Assembly: GCA_033064195.1 (NCBI GenBank)
Contig: JARBJD010000031.1
Location: 186,001-250,000, forward strand
Source: Blattamonas nauphoetae
Taxonomy: Eukaryota > Preaxostyla > Oxymonadida
Reading direction: 5' to 3'
DNA: 64,000 nt
Shown here: positions 12,044-24,582 of the stretch, piece after piece
How positions within the stretch are numbered: position 1 is the first letter of the stretch
How the letters are laid out: each line of letters begins with the position of its first letter
Made by a program: the position numbers and the translations under genes
The notes under the pieces: model-generated
Told to the model about the DNA's origin: nothing
Seen by the model: only the letters and a program-made list of their open reading frames with translations
Database searches by the model: none

Positions 12044-14914
12044 ATGCCACTTGTCTCACTCTGCATTTATCCAAGTTTGGAGCCAACCTACCAATGTGAA
12101 ATTCGACTGAACGAGAATGAATCTCCCAGTCAACAAATCGCTCGCTTCTTCCATTGTCCAGATCATTCTTTCATCCTACTCCACAACTCAGTCAATATAG
12201 ATCATCTTCAATCAAATTTTCTGGAAATATCTCCAATCATTCTTGTTCTTCTCCCGATTGAAAGATTCACTATTTCGAACTCAATTCTACAATTCTCACC
12301 AAATCGATTTACACAACAACATCCACATCCCCCCGAATTGTTTGAACACACACTTTTCCCATATATTCCTGGTCTTACAGCGACTTTTACTCTCTTTGTG
12401 ACCCAGGTTGGAAACCGTATTTTCGCACAGCTCACAGGATCGGTGCTCGAACCTCCTTCAACTGCTCATCTTATTGTAGACACACGAAAGATTGTGTATC
12501 TTGTGAAGGTTACACCCGTACATCCTTCTACTCCGGGAATTGTTGGCAACATAGTACCAAACCACCAAAAGCCGATCGAAAAATTGAAACGACCTGAATC
12601 GAGCGCCAGCCGCACATCTTCTCAACCTGGTCGAGTCATTGGTATGCCACGACGATTTGTCTTGAAACAACCGACTCAACCACGAAAAGACGTCCAACCA
12701 GATGAATCAGACCCTGTGCAGGATACTCCTTCTGATTCAGAAGTGCCATCCGATCTTGTCAACGATCTAATGCCTCCTAGTTCCTCCGTTTCGTTGGAAA
12801 CAGACCCTCCACCGTTCCACCAACATCAGATCTGGCGACTCAGACTCTCAATTTATGATGCAGATCATATCGTATCAACGTGCTTGTCTCTGCTACACAC
12901 AGAAGATCTCGCATCTGAGAATCACAATTCCATTGGAACGCTTTATTTCTCCGATTCGAGTCAACGCCTCAACTGCCTCGTCCTTGCTGATTCAACTGTC
13001 CTCCTGTCATCCCTCCACATGGCACTTTCACCGTCAAAATTACTTGAAGAATGGTTCGCAGAAACCTTTACGTTCCCATACGAACTCTTCGCCTCTCTCT
13101 TCACTCAGCAAGCCTTTGTTCCTATTCCTCCTGGATGCTCTCTGAATACGTTGAAGGATCAGCACAGTCCTCAAAATCATGACCCAGGCATGCCATCATT
13201 ATGCTTACTTCCCTTGAATCAACCCGGTTCGACACAAATCCCACCCTTCTCCCTCTCTGCCAACAGTGGCCGTGTAACTGTGGAAACTTCAAGCAAATCA
13301 TTCAATCTTCCCTTTAACTCGATCCTCTCTCTCTTCCACTATTCGTTTTCCCTCCTTCTGTCCTCGGCACACGCCACCACTTCATCGTCGGCCTTTCTCA
13401 ATGACCGAATCCTGTCGCGCCTCAGTTCCCTCCGCCTTCTGACCCACGCTCTTGACTCAAAACGGACCGAGTCTGAGCATCTCTCTCATCAGCTTCATCT
13501 GATCAACATCATCCGCCAGTTTACCGAGCAGGCAGGAACACCGCAGTTGTTTCTCAGTTTCGACCAACTCCAACACATTCGTCAGACCCAACCCACATTC
13601 TTCCAGCCACCCTCGACCACTCTGCTCGACGCAGACGGTCTCTGGCTGCACTCGTCTCTTCCACGCTTCGACACCCTCCAACCGTTCCTCGACGTGGCTG
13701 GGCAGCTGAAGTGTGGGTATCGGGTGATGTCGTTCTTGACGTGCTCTCGGAGTGGGCAGAACTCCCACCCACAACAAGGAATCAGTCCCACTTCACTCTT
13801 CACACTTTCATTTGATCCTCTCGTTCTTCTCTCACAGCAATCGCCCAGTCTTGTTCGCTCGCCGTGTGACTATCTCCTCTTCCATTCATCGTCCTCGCAA
13901 CTCAACATCGGCTTCTTCATCCCGTTGGCATCGTTGACATCACTCGTCCAACACCCTTCGCGACTCTCCTTTTCTCTGACAACCATCTTCATCCTCCCTG
14001 AAACAGAGCCTCCTTCTCGTCCATTTCTGTCCCAAACGACAATCGTTCAACTCGCACCCTCTCCCCATCCCACTCTCGCCACGATCACCTCGTCTACACC
14101 CACACTCGACCTGATTGACACTGCTTTCCTCCTTCACAGACATCCTCCTCCCTTCTTCACGATCGTGAAAGATCACCCGAATCAAGTTTGGGCAGAGCTT
14201 CTTCTGAACTCGTCGGATCACGCCACACAACAAACACTCCACCGCCTGAACGCAGCCTCGAATTGGGAAAGGAAGGAAGTTGTCACCACAATCGGACACA
14301 TCAACACTCTCATCGCGGATGTTCAGGCGCGACTGGTGAGCCGTCTCTCTCTCGCTCTTGATCGAGCAGCATCCTTCCAACCAAACACAAACATCGCCGC
14401 TCGGAAGGAACGACTCCAGTCCAGCAGACTGTTGGATGACACCCTCACTGAGCGAGGCGTTCTTGAGCGACTTGCTTTCATTCTGACGCCTCTCCTCGAA
14501 CAGACACGCATGATCCACGAAGCCCCGTCATCCTCGCAAGCCCCACTCCAGCCTCGCCAGCCAGCTCCTCGCAAACCCGATCCACAATTCGGAGTCGACG
14601 ATGAGAACAAGCTTCGTGTCCAGCTCAAAATCGATCGGGCTGTCCATCCAGCACAGGAGACAAATTTGGTCGCGTTTGTGTTTGTAGACAGCACCAAACT
14701 CATCGAGGTTCGGTTCCGAAGAGACACACCAGCCACTCCCTCCAAAGACGTCTCGAAGAAGGGAAGCACAATCACGTCGTTCTTCAAAGCGGAGACGGTC
14801 AAGGACCCCAAAACACGAGTTTCAATCATCCTGAAGGGCGAGACGCAGAATGATCTCGACGACATTTGTGCGTGTGTGTCTGGGAGATTCAGACGAAGTG
14901 CTCCAACCCCGTGA
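12044..14914 (+). CDS. Large unrecognised protein, 956 aa
   Basis: A single uninterrupted frame from ATG to TGA, with no introns detected, which is unusual here for a gene this long. The N-terminal 120 residues look beta-rich. A charged, low-complexity linker follows (about residues 170-260), then a long helical middle. Near residues 790-850 there is a helix with conserved-looking hydrophobic spacing, and near the end a compact segment around LRVQLKIDRAVHPAQETN with VRFRRDTP. There is no signal peptide or membrane span. Base composition shifts from AT-rich at the 5' end to GC-rich at the 3' end, as in neighbouring genes. I do not recognise the family. An upstream exon may have been lost or displaced by the adjoining transposon. 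Confidence 0.75.
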   Translation: MPLVSLCIYPSLEPTYQCEIRLNENESPSQQIARFFHCPDHSFILLHNSVNIDHLQSNFLEISPIILVLLPIERFTISNSILQFSPNRFTQQHPHPPELFEHTLFPYIPGLTATFTLFVTQVGNRIFAQLTGSVLEPPSTAHLIVDTRKIVYLVKVTPVHPSTPGIVGNIVPNHQKPIEKLKRPESSASRTSSQPGRVIGMPRRFVLKQPTQPRKDVQPDESDPVQDTPSDSEVPSDLVNDLMPPSSSVSLETDPPPFHQHQIWRLRLSIYDADHIVSTCLSLLHTEDLASENHNSIGTLYFSDSSQRLNCLVLADSTVLLSSLHMALSPSKLLEEWFAETFTFPYELFASLFTQQAFVPIPPGCSLNTLKDQHSPQNHDPGMPSLCLLPLNQPGSTQIPPFSLSANSGRVTVETSSKSFNLPFNSILSLFHYSFSLLLSSAHATTSSSAFLNDRILSRLSSLRLLTHALDSKRTESEHLSHQLHLINIIRQFTEQAGTPQLFLSFDQLQHIRQTQPTFFQPPSTTLLDADGLWLHSSLPRFDTLQPFLDVAGQLKCGYRVMSFLTCSRSGQNSHPQQGISPTSLFTLSFDPLVLLSQQSPSLVRSPCDYLLFHSSSSQLNIGFFIPLASLTSLVQHPSRLSFSLTTIFILPETEPPSRPFLSQTTIVQLAPSPHPTLATITSSTPTLDLIDTAFLLHRHPPPFFTIVKDHPNQVWAELLLNSSDHATQQTLHRLNAASNWERKEVVTTIGHINTLIADVQARLVSRLSLALDRAASFQPNTNIAARKERLQSSRLLDDTLTERGVLERLAFILTPLLEQTRMIHEAPSSSQAPLQPRQPAPRKPDPQFGVDDENKLRVQLKIDRAVHPAQETNLVAFVFVDSTKLIEVRFRRDTPATPSKDVSKKGSTITSFFKAETVKDPKTRVSIILKGETQNDLDDICACVSGRFRRSAPTP

Positions 14915-15027
14915 ACAGTTCAGAATACACCTCACTCTGATTGATGTCTGCTGTTTTTGACAAAAAATGAGCTTAACAATACAATCAAGACGCGATGTGA
15001 CGTGGAAATGAAGAAGAATGAAGAGTT

Positions 15028-17990
15028 TCAGAGGTTGCTTTCCCTCTGCCGCTTGTCCACGTATTCGTGTGTCAGCTCGTGCAGCCGTTTCGAGATGGCT
15101 CGGAACATCTCGTCGTGGAAGAGCTCGAGAGCGTTTGCCGAGTCGAACTGGAACGAAGCGGAGTAAAACTCGTAGTCTGTCTTCCGCTCCTCTTCGCTGA
15201 CCACCTCTTCCTTCTTCTCGCTGGATCGCGTGTGCGTGGACATGCTTGCGAGTGACTTCCGCGAGATGGAGTGTTTCTGAATCGTCTCCCTCATCAACGA
15301 TGGAGACAGTGTTGATCCGTTGATGGACGCGAGCAGCTGGATCTGTGCCATTTGCGGGGAGATCGGGATTTGGTTGTGGCGGCTCTTCTTTCTGAACATG
15401 GACACGCGAAGGATGTGCTTGTCTCCCGTCGTCTGCCCTGCGCTCTGCGGGACCTCCACGTTCTCCACCGACTCAATACTGTCGAACGGGAAGAAGTCGC
15501 TGTAATGTCGGAAGCCGTCCAGATCCACGTGGCAGGCAAGAAGGGCATCGGACAGGAGGAATAGGTACGACTCCACGCCGTAGTTCGTCTCCAGCGCCTT
15601 CGTTTCCTGCTCTTCGCTCACCTGCAGCCGCCGCTTGTTGCGAGCTGTCTTCATCATCTGCGCCTGCGGCGTCATCTCATTCACTCGTCGCAGCAGCCCA
15701 GCACTTTCCATGACAATCCGCCGATCGAGTCGGATGGGCGAGTTTCCTGTCTGCCGAAGTGTCTGCCGCATCGACGCGCCCAGTCCGAGTGTCTCATCCA
15801 ACCCTCGTTGTGTTGTTCCGCGCGGGTGCTGACTCCGCCGACGTGTCAACTCGTCCATCACTTCTTTGTACACCGACCGAGCGAAGAGCGGGCCTGCATT
15901 GAGCTCGGCTGTCGGAAGAATCTCGCTGACCGAGCAGAGATGCGACACTTTGCTTTCGAAGATGAATCGGCGGTGCGGTTGGACCAGAAGAGCAGGGTCG
16001 TCGACCATATCGAAAAGAGAGTTCCCGATCTGCCCCACTCGATCCCTGTCTTCCGACGGCTGCAGAATTTCGTAGATTTCACGCACTTTCGCCTCGATGC
16101 GGTCGAAGGAGTGCTTCAGGCCGCCCTCCTCCTCTTCCTCCTTCGAGTGTGTGGAGCAGATGGCGTAGAGGGCTGCACTGACTGTGACGTACACAGGCAC
16201 TCGATACCGCGGCAGGTTGAGCACAGACTCGACCGTGAACCCATCCGCATTGTCGGCGTGCTCCAATTTCTTCACAGTCTGCATGAACGACTCGTTGTCC
16301 TCCACAAACTTCATGAACTTGGCCAGCTTCTTCTCGAGTGAGGCGAGGTAGGGAGCATACACATCCATAATGTCGGCCACCAGCGCGAGATAGTGCGTCA
16401 CGTCGGCCAGCTGGATGCGCTTGGCCTTCAGCACGTCCTCCATCTCTTTCGTCAGCTCCTCGTGCATCGTCGAGATGCGTTTGAAGTGCCCGAAGCAGTC
16501 TGTGATGTCCTGAACGGAAATGCCGAGCCCTTCGCTTTGGTACTTGCGGGTGTAGTTTTTGAGTGGTCGGAAGAAGCGGTCCATTCCAATCTGCAGCTGC
16601 TCCAGGAACTGGTTTTCGTTCTCCAGCACCATCGTGAACACCTTCCGCTGTTTCTCCTGCGCCTTCTGCTGCACATTCCGTCCTGCCCCAGCTGTCTGGT
16701 TGAAGGCAACCCGCCCCCCTCCCTGCTGCCCTGGCTTCCTGACGTACTCCACATCGTTGAAGATGTCCAGCACAGGAGTGGGGCGGGGGCAGTGGCCCTC
16801 TGTGCTCATTCTGCGCTTGGCGAGGAGCTGTACGGCCTGAGCGATGTAGAAATAGCAGTCGCAGCAGCTGGACGAGTTGTCGAAATTGAATTCGAGTGTC
16901 GACTGGATGAACTCGCTCTCTTCCTCTCGACTGATGCGAAAGAAGCTCTCGAACTTGTCTGACGTCCCGCCACGGTCGGTCTTGTAATCTTTTGGGATGC
17001 GGAGGGTGATGACGAGGGTGTCGAACTCGCGTGCTCCATCCAACCCGACTGTCCTCTTCTTTGAAAATGCTTTCATTCCTTCAAAGAGATGGAGGGGAAT
17101 CAGCTCGCCAAAGTATTTCTTTCCAATCTCGCACTTCACCATGAAAATCGAGTCTGTAAAGATGTACAGTTGGATGAAGTGAGGGAGGACATTTGGTGAA
17201 ACGTCTTCTCGTTCTCCGTTGGCATATTGATACAATGTTGTTCGGGAATGTCTAGTAGGCGCTTCAAAGAGGTATCTTCTGTTTGGAATCACAATCGAGT
17301 TGTGGGCTTCGTAGACTCCAGAAAGCTGATTTCTGATGCTGACCAATCTCCAACTTTGATCCAAATATCGTCTTTTATCATCCACGCAACTGGAAACCGG
17401 GGAGAGAAGCTTCAAAGCTGCAAGAATGAGGGGGTAATCAGGGTCTGTCTTTGGTGAGTCGCTGAGGATATCGGTGAAGTATGAAAAATATCTTTGGATC
17501 CTCTGTATTGGAAGAAGAAGGAATGTAGTGAAGAAGAATCCGTTACTCACTGAATCTTGTTCCTGCTTGGAAATGAATGTTCTGAATCTGCTGTTCGTTT
17601 GAATTAGTTGTTTGATAAGTTGAAAGGAGGAGTCGATGTTAGAAATGTAAGGAACATAGATTTTTGCGAATGTGGCAAGATTATGAAGAGTTTCTCCCAG
17701 TCCAGCGCCTTGGGATTGTTGACATTGTTCTAGCAGAGTGTGCAGAACGCGAGTAATCTGCCAAATGGTCTCCAAATTTCCAAAGATGATTCGAAAATGA
17801 CGAGAGCGAATTCCTAAGTCCTTCTTTTTCATTGGACGAAGATATAGCTGAAGAGAATTTGAAAATAACAAATGTTGCTGAAAAAGCAGACATCAAGAAG
17901 TATTTCCAAATATTTGATATAGGTCTGCTCAGACGAAGTTAGGAGCTTCAATGTGTGAATGCGTCGATCAGTATTCGCTTTTCTAATCAT
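15028..17990 (-). CDS. Double DH-PH Rho guanine-nucleotide exchange factor
   Basis: Predicted activator of Rho/Rac GTPases. The first DH domain starts almost at the N-terminus (LLTSSEQTYIKYLEILLD, spliced to LYLRPMKKKDLG) and has the CR3 signature LLPIQRIQRYFSYFTDIL. A PH-like region follows. A second DH domain begins near residue 435 (TMVLENENQFLEQL) with a CR3 helix LNLPRYRVPVYVTVSAALYA, then a second PH-like region with a Ser/Arg-rich insertion. The single intron is 17848-17891. The start ATG at 17988-17990 is in frame directly before the first DH helix. The product is about 972 aa. Two DH-PH units in one chain recall Trio/Kalirin, but the spectrin, SH3 and kinase parts are absent. The gene diverges from PACRG with 71 bases between start codons. 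Confidence 0.88.
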
Positions 17991-18061
17991 TGTCAGAAAT
18001 AAATAAAGGAACTCTCACCGAATTGACTATTAAGGGCGTTCGTTGATTCTCCAAACTCGGA
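17991..18061. promoter_or_regulatory. 71-bp shared divergent promoter region
   Basis: The only sequence between the start codons of the RhoGEF (minus) and PACRG (plus). Both 5' UTRs and both core promoters must lie in it or extend into the coding regions. No TATA box is obvious. Inference from gene spacing only. Confidence 0.4.
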
Positions 18062-18956
18062 ATGTCCTTCAAGTCTAAAACAGGTGGTCTTCGATCGATT
18101 AATACTGCATCAATTAGTCTTCCTGCTGTTCAACTGAATCAAACGTCACCGCAGAAGAAACAAAAACCGCCATCTGCAGGATGCTTCCATGAACGCGATA
18201 TGCAGCCAACAGAATTTCGTCTTTTCTATGATCGGGGCGATCTTCCTATTTCTTTGGAGCATAGAGCCTCTGAGAACGGAATTAAATGGAAAATTGAACC
18301 AGAACAACTTGATTATCATCACTACCTCCCAATCTTCTTTGAGGGTCTACGAGAGCTAGTCGAGCCCTATGCACTCCTTGCAAAGCAAGGAATATATGAC
18401 ATGCTCGAAAAGGGGAACAAAAAAATCCTTCCTGTCATCCCGCAACTCATTCTTCCACTCAAAAGTTTCTCTCTTCATCACATCTTATTTATCCCTCTCA
18501 TTTGGTTTATAGGAGCACTTAATACTCGAAATCATGACGTTATTGCAAAAACACTCCTTGTCATCCAGAAACTGGTGAAATCGTACAGCGCAATTGGAGG
18601 TGTGTTATTCTTCATGTACTCGCAACTAAATCGTTTCTCATCACTCTACTGTCACACAAAACAATCGTTTCATCACCATATCAGAGTCACTCGTCCCGTA
18701 TTATCGCCAGATTCTCCCAATGTTCAACTTGTTCAAACAATCGAATTGTTTGTCCCTTCAATTTTTTATCTCATTGCTCCATCATTATTGTTTTTCAGTC
18801 AACATTGGTGACCACATTGAATATGGTCAGAGGAAGAAAACCAACCTCGGTGACCTCATTCAGGAAACGCTGGAGTTGTTGGAACGAAATGGCGGCCGGG
18901 ACGCATTTATTAATATTAAATACATGATCCCAACCTATGAAAGCTGCATGCAATGA
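18062..18956 (+). CDS. PACRG: Parkin co-regulated gene protein (axonemal)
   Basis: PACRG is an axonemal inner-junction protein that joins the A and B tubules of doublet microtubules. The match is strong: [94 protein letters not shown] and a C-terminal [13 protein letters not shown]. Four exons separated by introns at 18465-18512, 18600-18684 and 18748-18798. The product is about 236 aa, with only a short N-terminal extension. It shows that the organism builds motile-type axonemes. It is followed on the same strand by the YAK1-type kinase. Confidence 0.96.
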
Positions 18957-19214
18957 ATAGATCTCAATTTTACACTTCATTTCTTTCATAACATTGTTCA
19001 TCATTTGACGTGAGTTCTTTTGAACTTCTCCTTTTTCACCTAAAATCATTCTCTATCATGCGTGGTGGTCATCCATTTTTGCTCCTTTGAGACAAATATG
19101 ACCGTAGCTCCATCTGTTCGAAGTCGTTTTTAAAAGATAATGGGTTGCAGACCTCTCTTTTCTTTATCGGCCGATTTCTGTCGTTAACAATCATCATTTT
19201 CATACAATCTTCAA

Positions 19215-21544
<2,330 letters not shown>

Positions 21545-21726
21545 GCCCCTCTCTTGTATCTCATCTGTTTTTGCTCGCATCTTCGAAATATTAATAACCG
21601 ATCCTAGAACCGTCTTTATTCTTCTTCTGGGTCTTGATTTGGTGTCTTCCTCTGCACATCATCTGTCCGAGTTAAAAAACTGTTCGAAACTTTCTTCGCG
21701 AATCAAGAGCGAAATGAAGAGAAAAA

Positions 21727-23345
21727 TTAATACTGATCAGAAGACAACGTTGAAGAACCTAGAAGCGACCCTGCGCGGTGTGGATGGGACATGATATGGC
21801 TGTTCTGTGTTTCGGAGGTGAGGAGAATGGGCGGGAGTGTTTCAGAGTCGCGGGCAGGGGAAGGATGGTCGTGGGATGGAGAGTTGGAAACATTTTTAGA
21901 CTTTATGGGTGGAAGACTGGTCTTGTCTTCTCGTTCTTTCTTCTTTTTCCCTGGTTTTGATGGCGGTAGCGACTGAGTTTGTTCCGAGCCGATTGCAGGG
22001 AGTCTAGATTGAGTTACACTTTTCTGAGAGGAGTTAAGCGATTGTTTGTCACTTTTCTTTGTTTTTCCACCAACAGCATCCTTCTCAGTTCGGTGGAGTT
22101 GAGGAAGGCCAGAATCATTCAATTCTTTCGTCCCTTCCAATTTCACAGAATGATTTTCTGGGCTGTTTGAGTCATCATGCTTCTTTGTCTTGTTGTGACG
22201 TTTGTCTTTCACTGTCTTTGTTTGAGAAAGAGGTGGTTCAATTCCTGGAGAATCGGCGACGCTTTCTGCTCTCTTATCAGCATCTCGGAGCTCTTTAAAA
22301 TATGGATGTCGAAGGCATTGTTTGGCATTGTACCTGGGAAAGAAAGAAGGGCAGATGATGGCTAGATTAGGAATGACACACCTTTTGTCAGGATCATATT
22401 CCAGCATGTGGTTGAGGAGATCAACAAGTGTTGATGGTGCGTTTTTGAGTAAAGAACCCAGTCCACTTCCTCGGACCTCAGGGAAATCAAAGCTCATGTG
22501 AGCAGACTGCTTAAACTTTCCGAGGAGTTGCTTCGACGGAGTTCCCATGATATTGTGAATACGATGGATCTGATCAAGTTCATCCGATCCGGGAAAGAGT
22601 GGGTAGAGCATTAGAATCTCAAAGAAGACGCATCCAACACCCCAAATGTCCATTTTGTAGTTGTAGAATCCATCTGTAAGAAGACACTCAGGAGCTCGAT
22701 ACCAACGGGTTGAAATGTATTCAGAGAATGGCTGTTTGGTATAAATACCTCTACAACTCCCAAGATCAGCCAGTTTGACCAAATCTTCTGTTACAAGGAC
22801 ATTTTCAGGTTTGATATCTCGATGGAAGATTCCGTTGCGATGCATGAAATCAAGAGCACGGAGAAGTTGATAAATGTATAATTTGACCTTTGACTCGGGT
22901 AAATATTGTTGTCTGTCTTTGATGAGTCTGTGTTTGAGAGGAAAAAGCATAACGAAATTGTTGATGGACAAACTCGTATAAATTGCACGTCATCAATTCA
23001 AACACAAGGGCGAGGCGTCCTGTATTTCTGTCGTAAAGGACTTCGAGGAGTTTGATTACATTGGGATGATTTGATAACCTTTTGAGAGCCTGTATTTCAC
23101 GGAGATTGTTGACTTGGTCGATACTACGAAAAACGCTCTTCATTCGCTTAATCGCCACTAAACGGCCAGTTTTTGTGCATAATGCTTTGATGACCTCTGA
23201 ACAAAATAGACAAAACGAATGAGGCTTCGAGGATGCAGAAGAAAAGATAGTTTTCGTGTTTTGTCGCAATCTCCCTAAAATATCTACATCACAGACCTGA
23301 AAATGTTCCCTCTCCCTTTTTGGAGAGGATTTTGTATTTGTGCAT
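21727..23345 (-). CDS. MOK: MOK/LF4 flagellar-length kinase
   Basis: RCK-family kinase (MAK/ICK/MOK). In Chlamydomonas the MOK orthologue LF4 limits flagellar length. Evidence: MHKYKILSKKGEGTFSEV, VAIKRMK, the MOK-type HRNGIFHRDIKPENVL, LADLGSCRGIYTKQPF (DLG in place of DFG) and SEYISTRWYRAPECLLTDGF, where Ser replaces the Thr of the usual TEY switch. The kinase ends near YNAKQCLRHPYFKEL. A basic, Ser/Pro-rich tail of about 150 residues follows. Introns are 23197-23296, 22917-22953 and 22334-22381; the product is about 477 aa. The 22917-22953 junction is the least certain. It converges with the YAK1 gene. Confidence 0.92.
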
Positions 23346-23500
23346 TCGATTAGGGCGATTGGTAGCAGTCAACTCAGAAACGGCTGACCATACTTTTTGA
23401 AGGAAGCAATTTTCCTAGTAATTTCTCGTGAAATGTTCCGATAAAAAGAAGGAGACGATTCTCAATGAACTAAAGAATGATTTGAGCATGACTTTGAAGA

Positions 23501-24499
23501 TCAAGTTGGCTTGACGATGAGTCTATGGAAGGAGAGAGGAGTCGACGAGGTTTCGTTCATGCGCTGCTGGATCTTTGACATCAAGTAAGGAGAGAACTCC
23601 TTTGGGCTGATGGATGCATAAGCCTGCAAGTGTCTCAGTGTGACCATATTCAGTCCAAGCTGCATGGTCTGGCTGACCACTCGCTGCGGTTCGTCCAGAT
23701 CGGTGCCTACAGCAACATGGTCTGTGTCAGCTGTCTGGATGGCCTGGTTGATGGTGATGATCTGCCGTGTTGTGAGAGGAAGGGCGTGCGGATACAGCAC
23801 ATCCTTCACGTGCCTCTCGTACGGAGTGGGGGTCGATTCCTTCACCCATCTTGTCTCGCGGTACTGTTGAGTCGGCGTCGCCGGTCGTCCAGGAGCAGCT
23901 GTTCCAACAGGACTGTTTTGGTGGGCCATTTGTGAGACGATACGGCTGTCGGAAGAGAATGTTTGATGTGAAGGGGGGAGGACTGACTGGCCAGGATGTG
24001 TGCTGCCTTGAGATTGCGGATATCGGGCGGTATGAGAATCTGCATCTTTGAATTCGGAAGAATTTTTTGGATCTCGAAGTTTAGCTTCCATTCTGTGCTT
24101 GAAGTTCATCAATTTACTATCGTTTGTGTATGACACCACTGAAGGGTCGTTTGACGCAAAAAGTTCGGTTTGATGATCTAAAAATGTTGTTATGACTGTT
24201 TGAAGGATCATCCGTAGTTTCAGATTCACTGAAACAGTAATAAAATCTCGACATTGACGAGGGATTCTGTCATTGGTGATTGAACTGAAATTCAATTTAA
24301 TACTCTTTAGATCTCGTGTATTTGGCAACGTATAGTAAGCCAGTTGCCCCCTTCTCTGAAAATCTTGATAGATGATCGAGATAAAGTGTAAACGGATGGT
24401 TTATGACAAACGAGGCATCCATCTTGCACCCTGAGGATTGATTGGCTGAACCGATTCAGAAATTTGTTGCTCCTGGACATTTTCAAGATCTACTTCCAT
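23501..24499 (-). CDS. Unknown protein, possibly TAF4-like
   Basis: About 314 aa in two exons (intron 24354-24407, with acceptor cagag needed to keep frame). N-terminal residues 1-30 are acidic. A segment ITVSVNLKLRMILQTVI has the spacing of the TAF4/TAF12-type histone-fold neighbourhood. A C-terminal stretch TTRQIITINQAIQTADTD is weakly like the TAF4 C-terminus (ITVNDLMFFLE pattern). The middle is Pro/Ser/Gln-rich and probably disordered. The TAF4 idea is only a pattern impression. The ATG at 24497-24499 is the first available; the frame stays open upstream to 24610 and overlaps the start of the divergent gene. Confidence 0.5.
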
Positions 24500-24582
24500 T
24501 TGATCCAGAACCTTTTTCCTGGATATAGTGTCAGAATCGATCGAACCCGCATTAATTTTTCGTTCTGTACCCAGTTTCGTGA
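24500..24582. promoter_or_regulatory. 83-bp divergent promoter region
   Basis: Sequence between the proposed start codons of the unknown minus-strand gene and the RRM/SURP gene. It is AT-rich with no TATA box that stands out. Called from gene spacing only. Confidence 0.35.
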
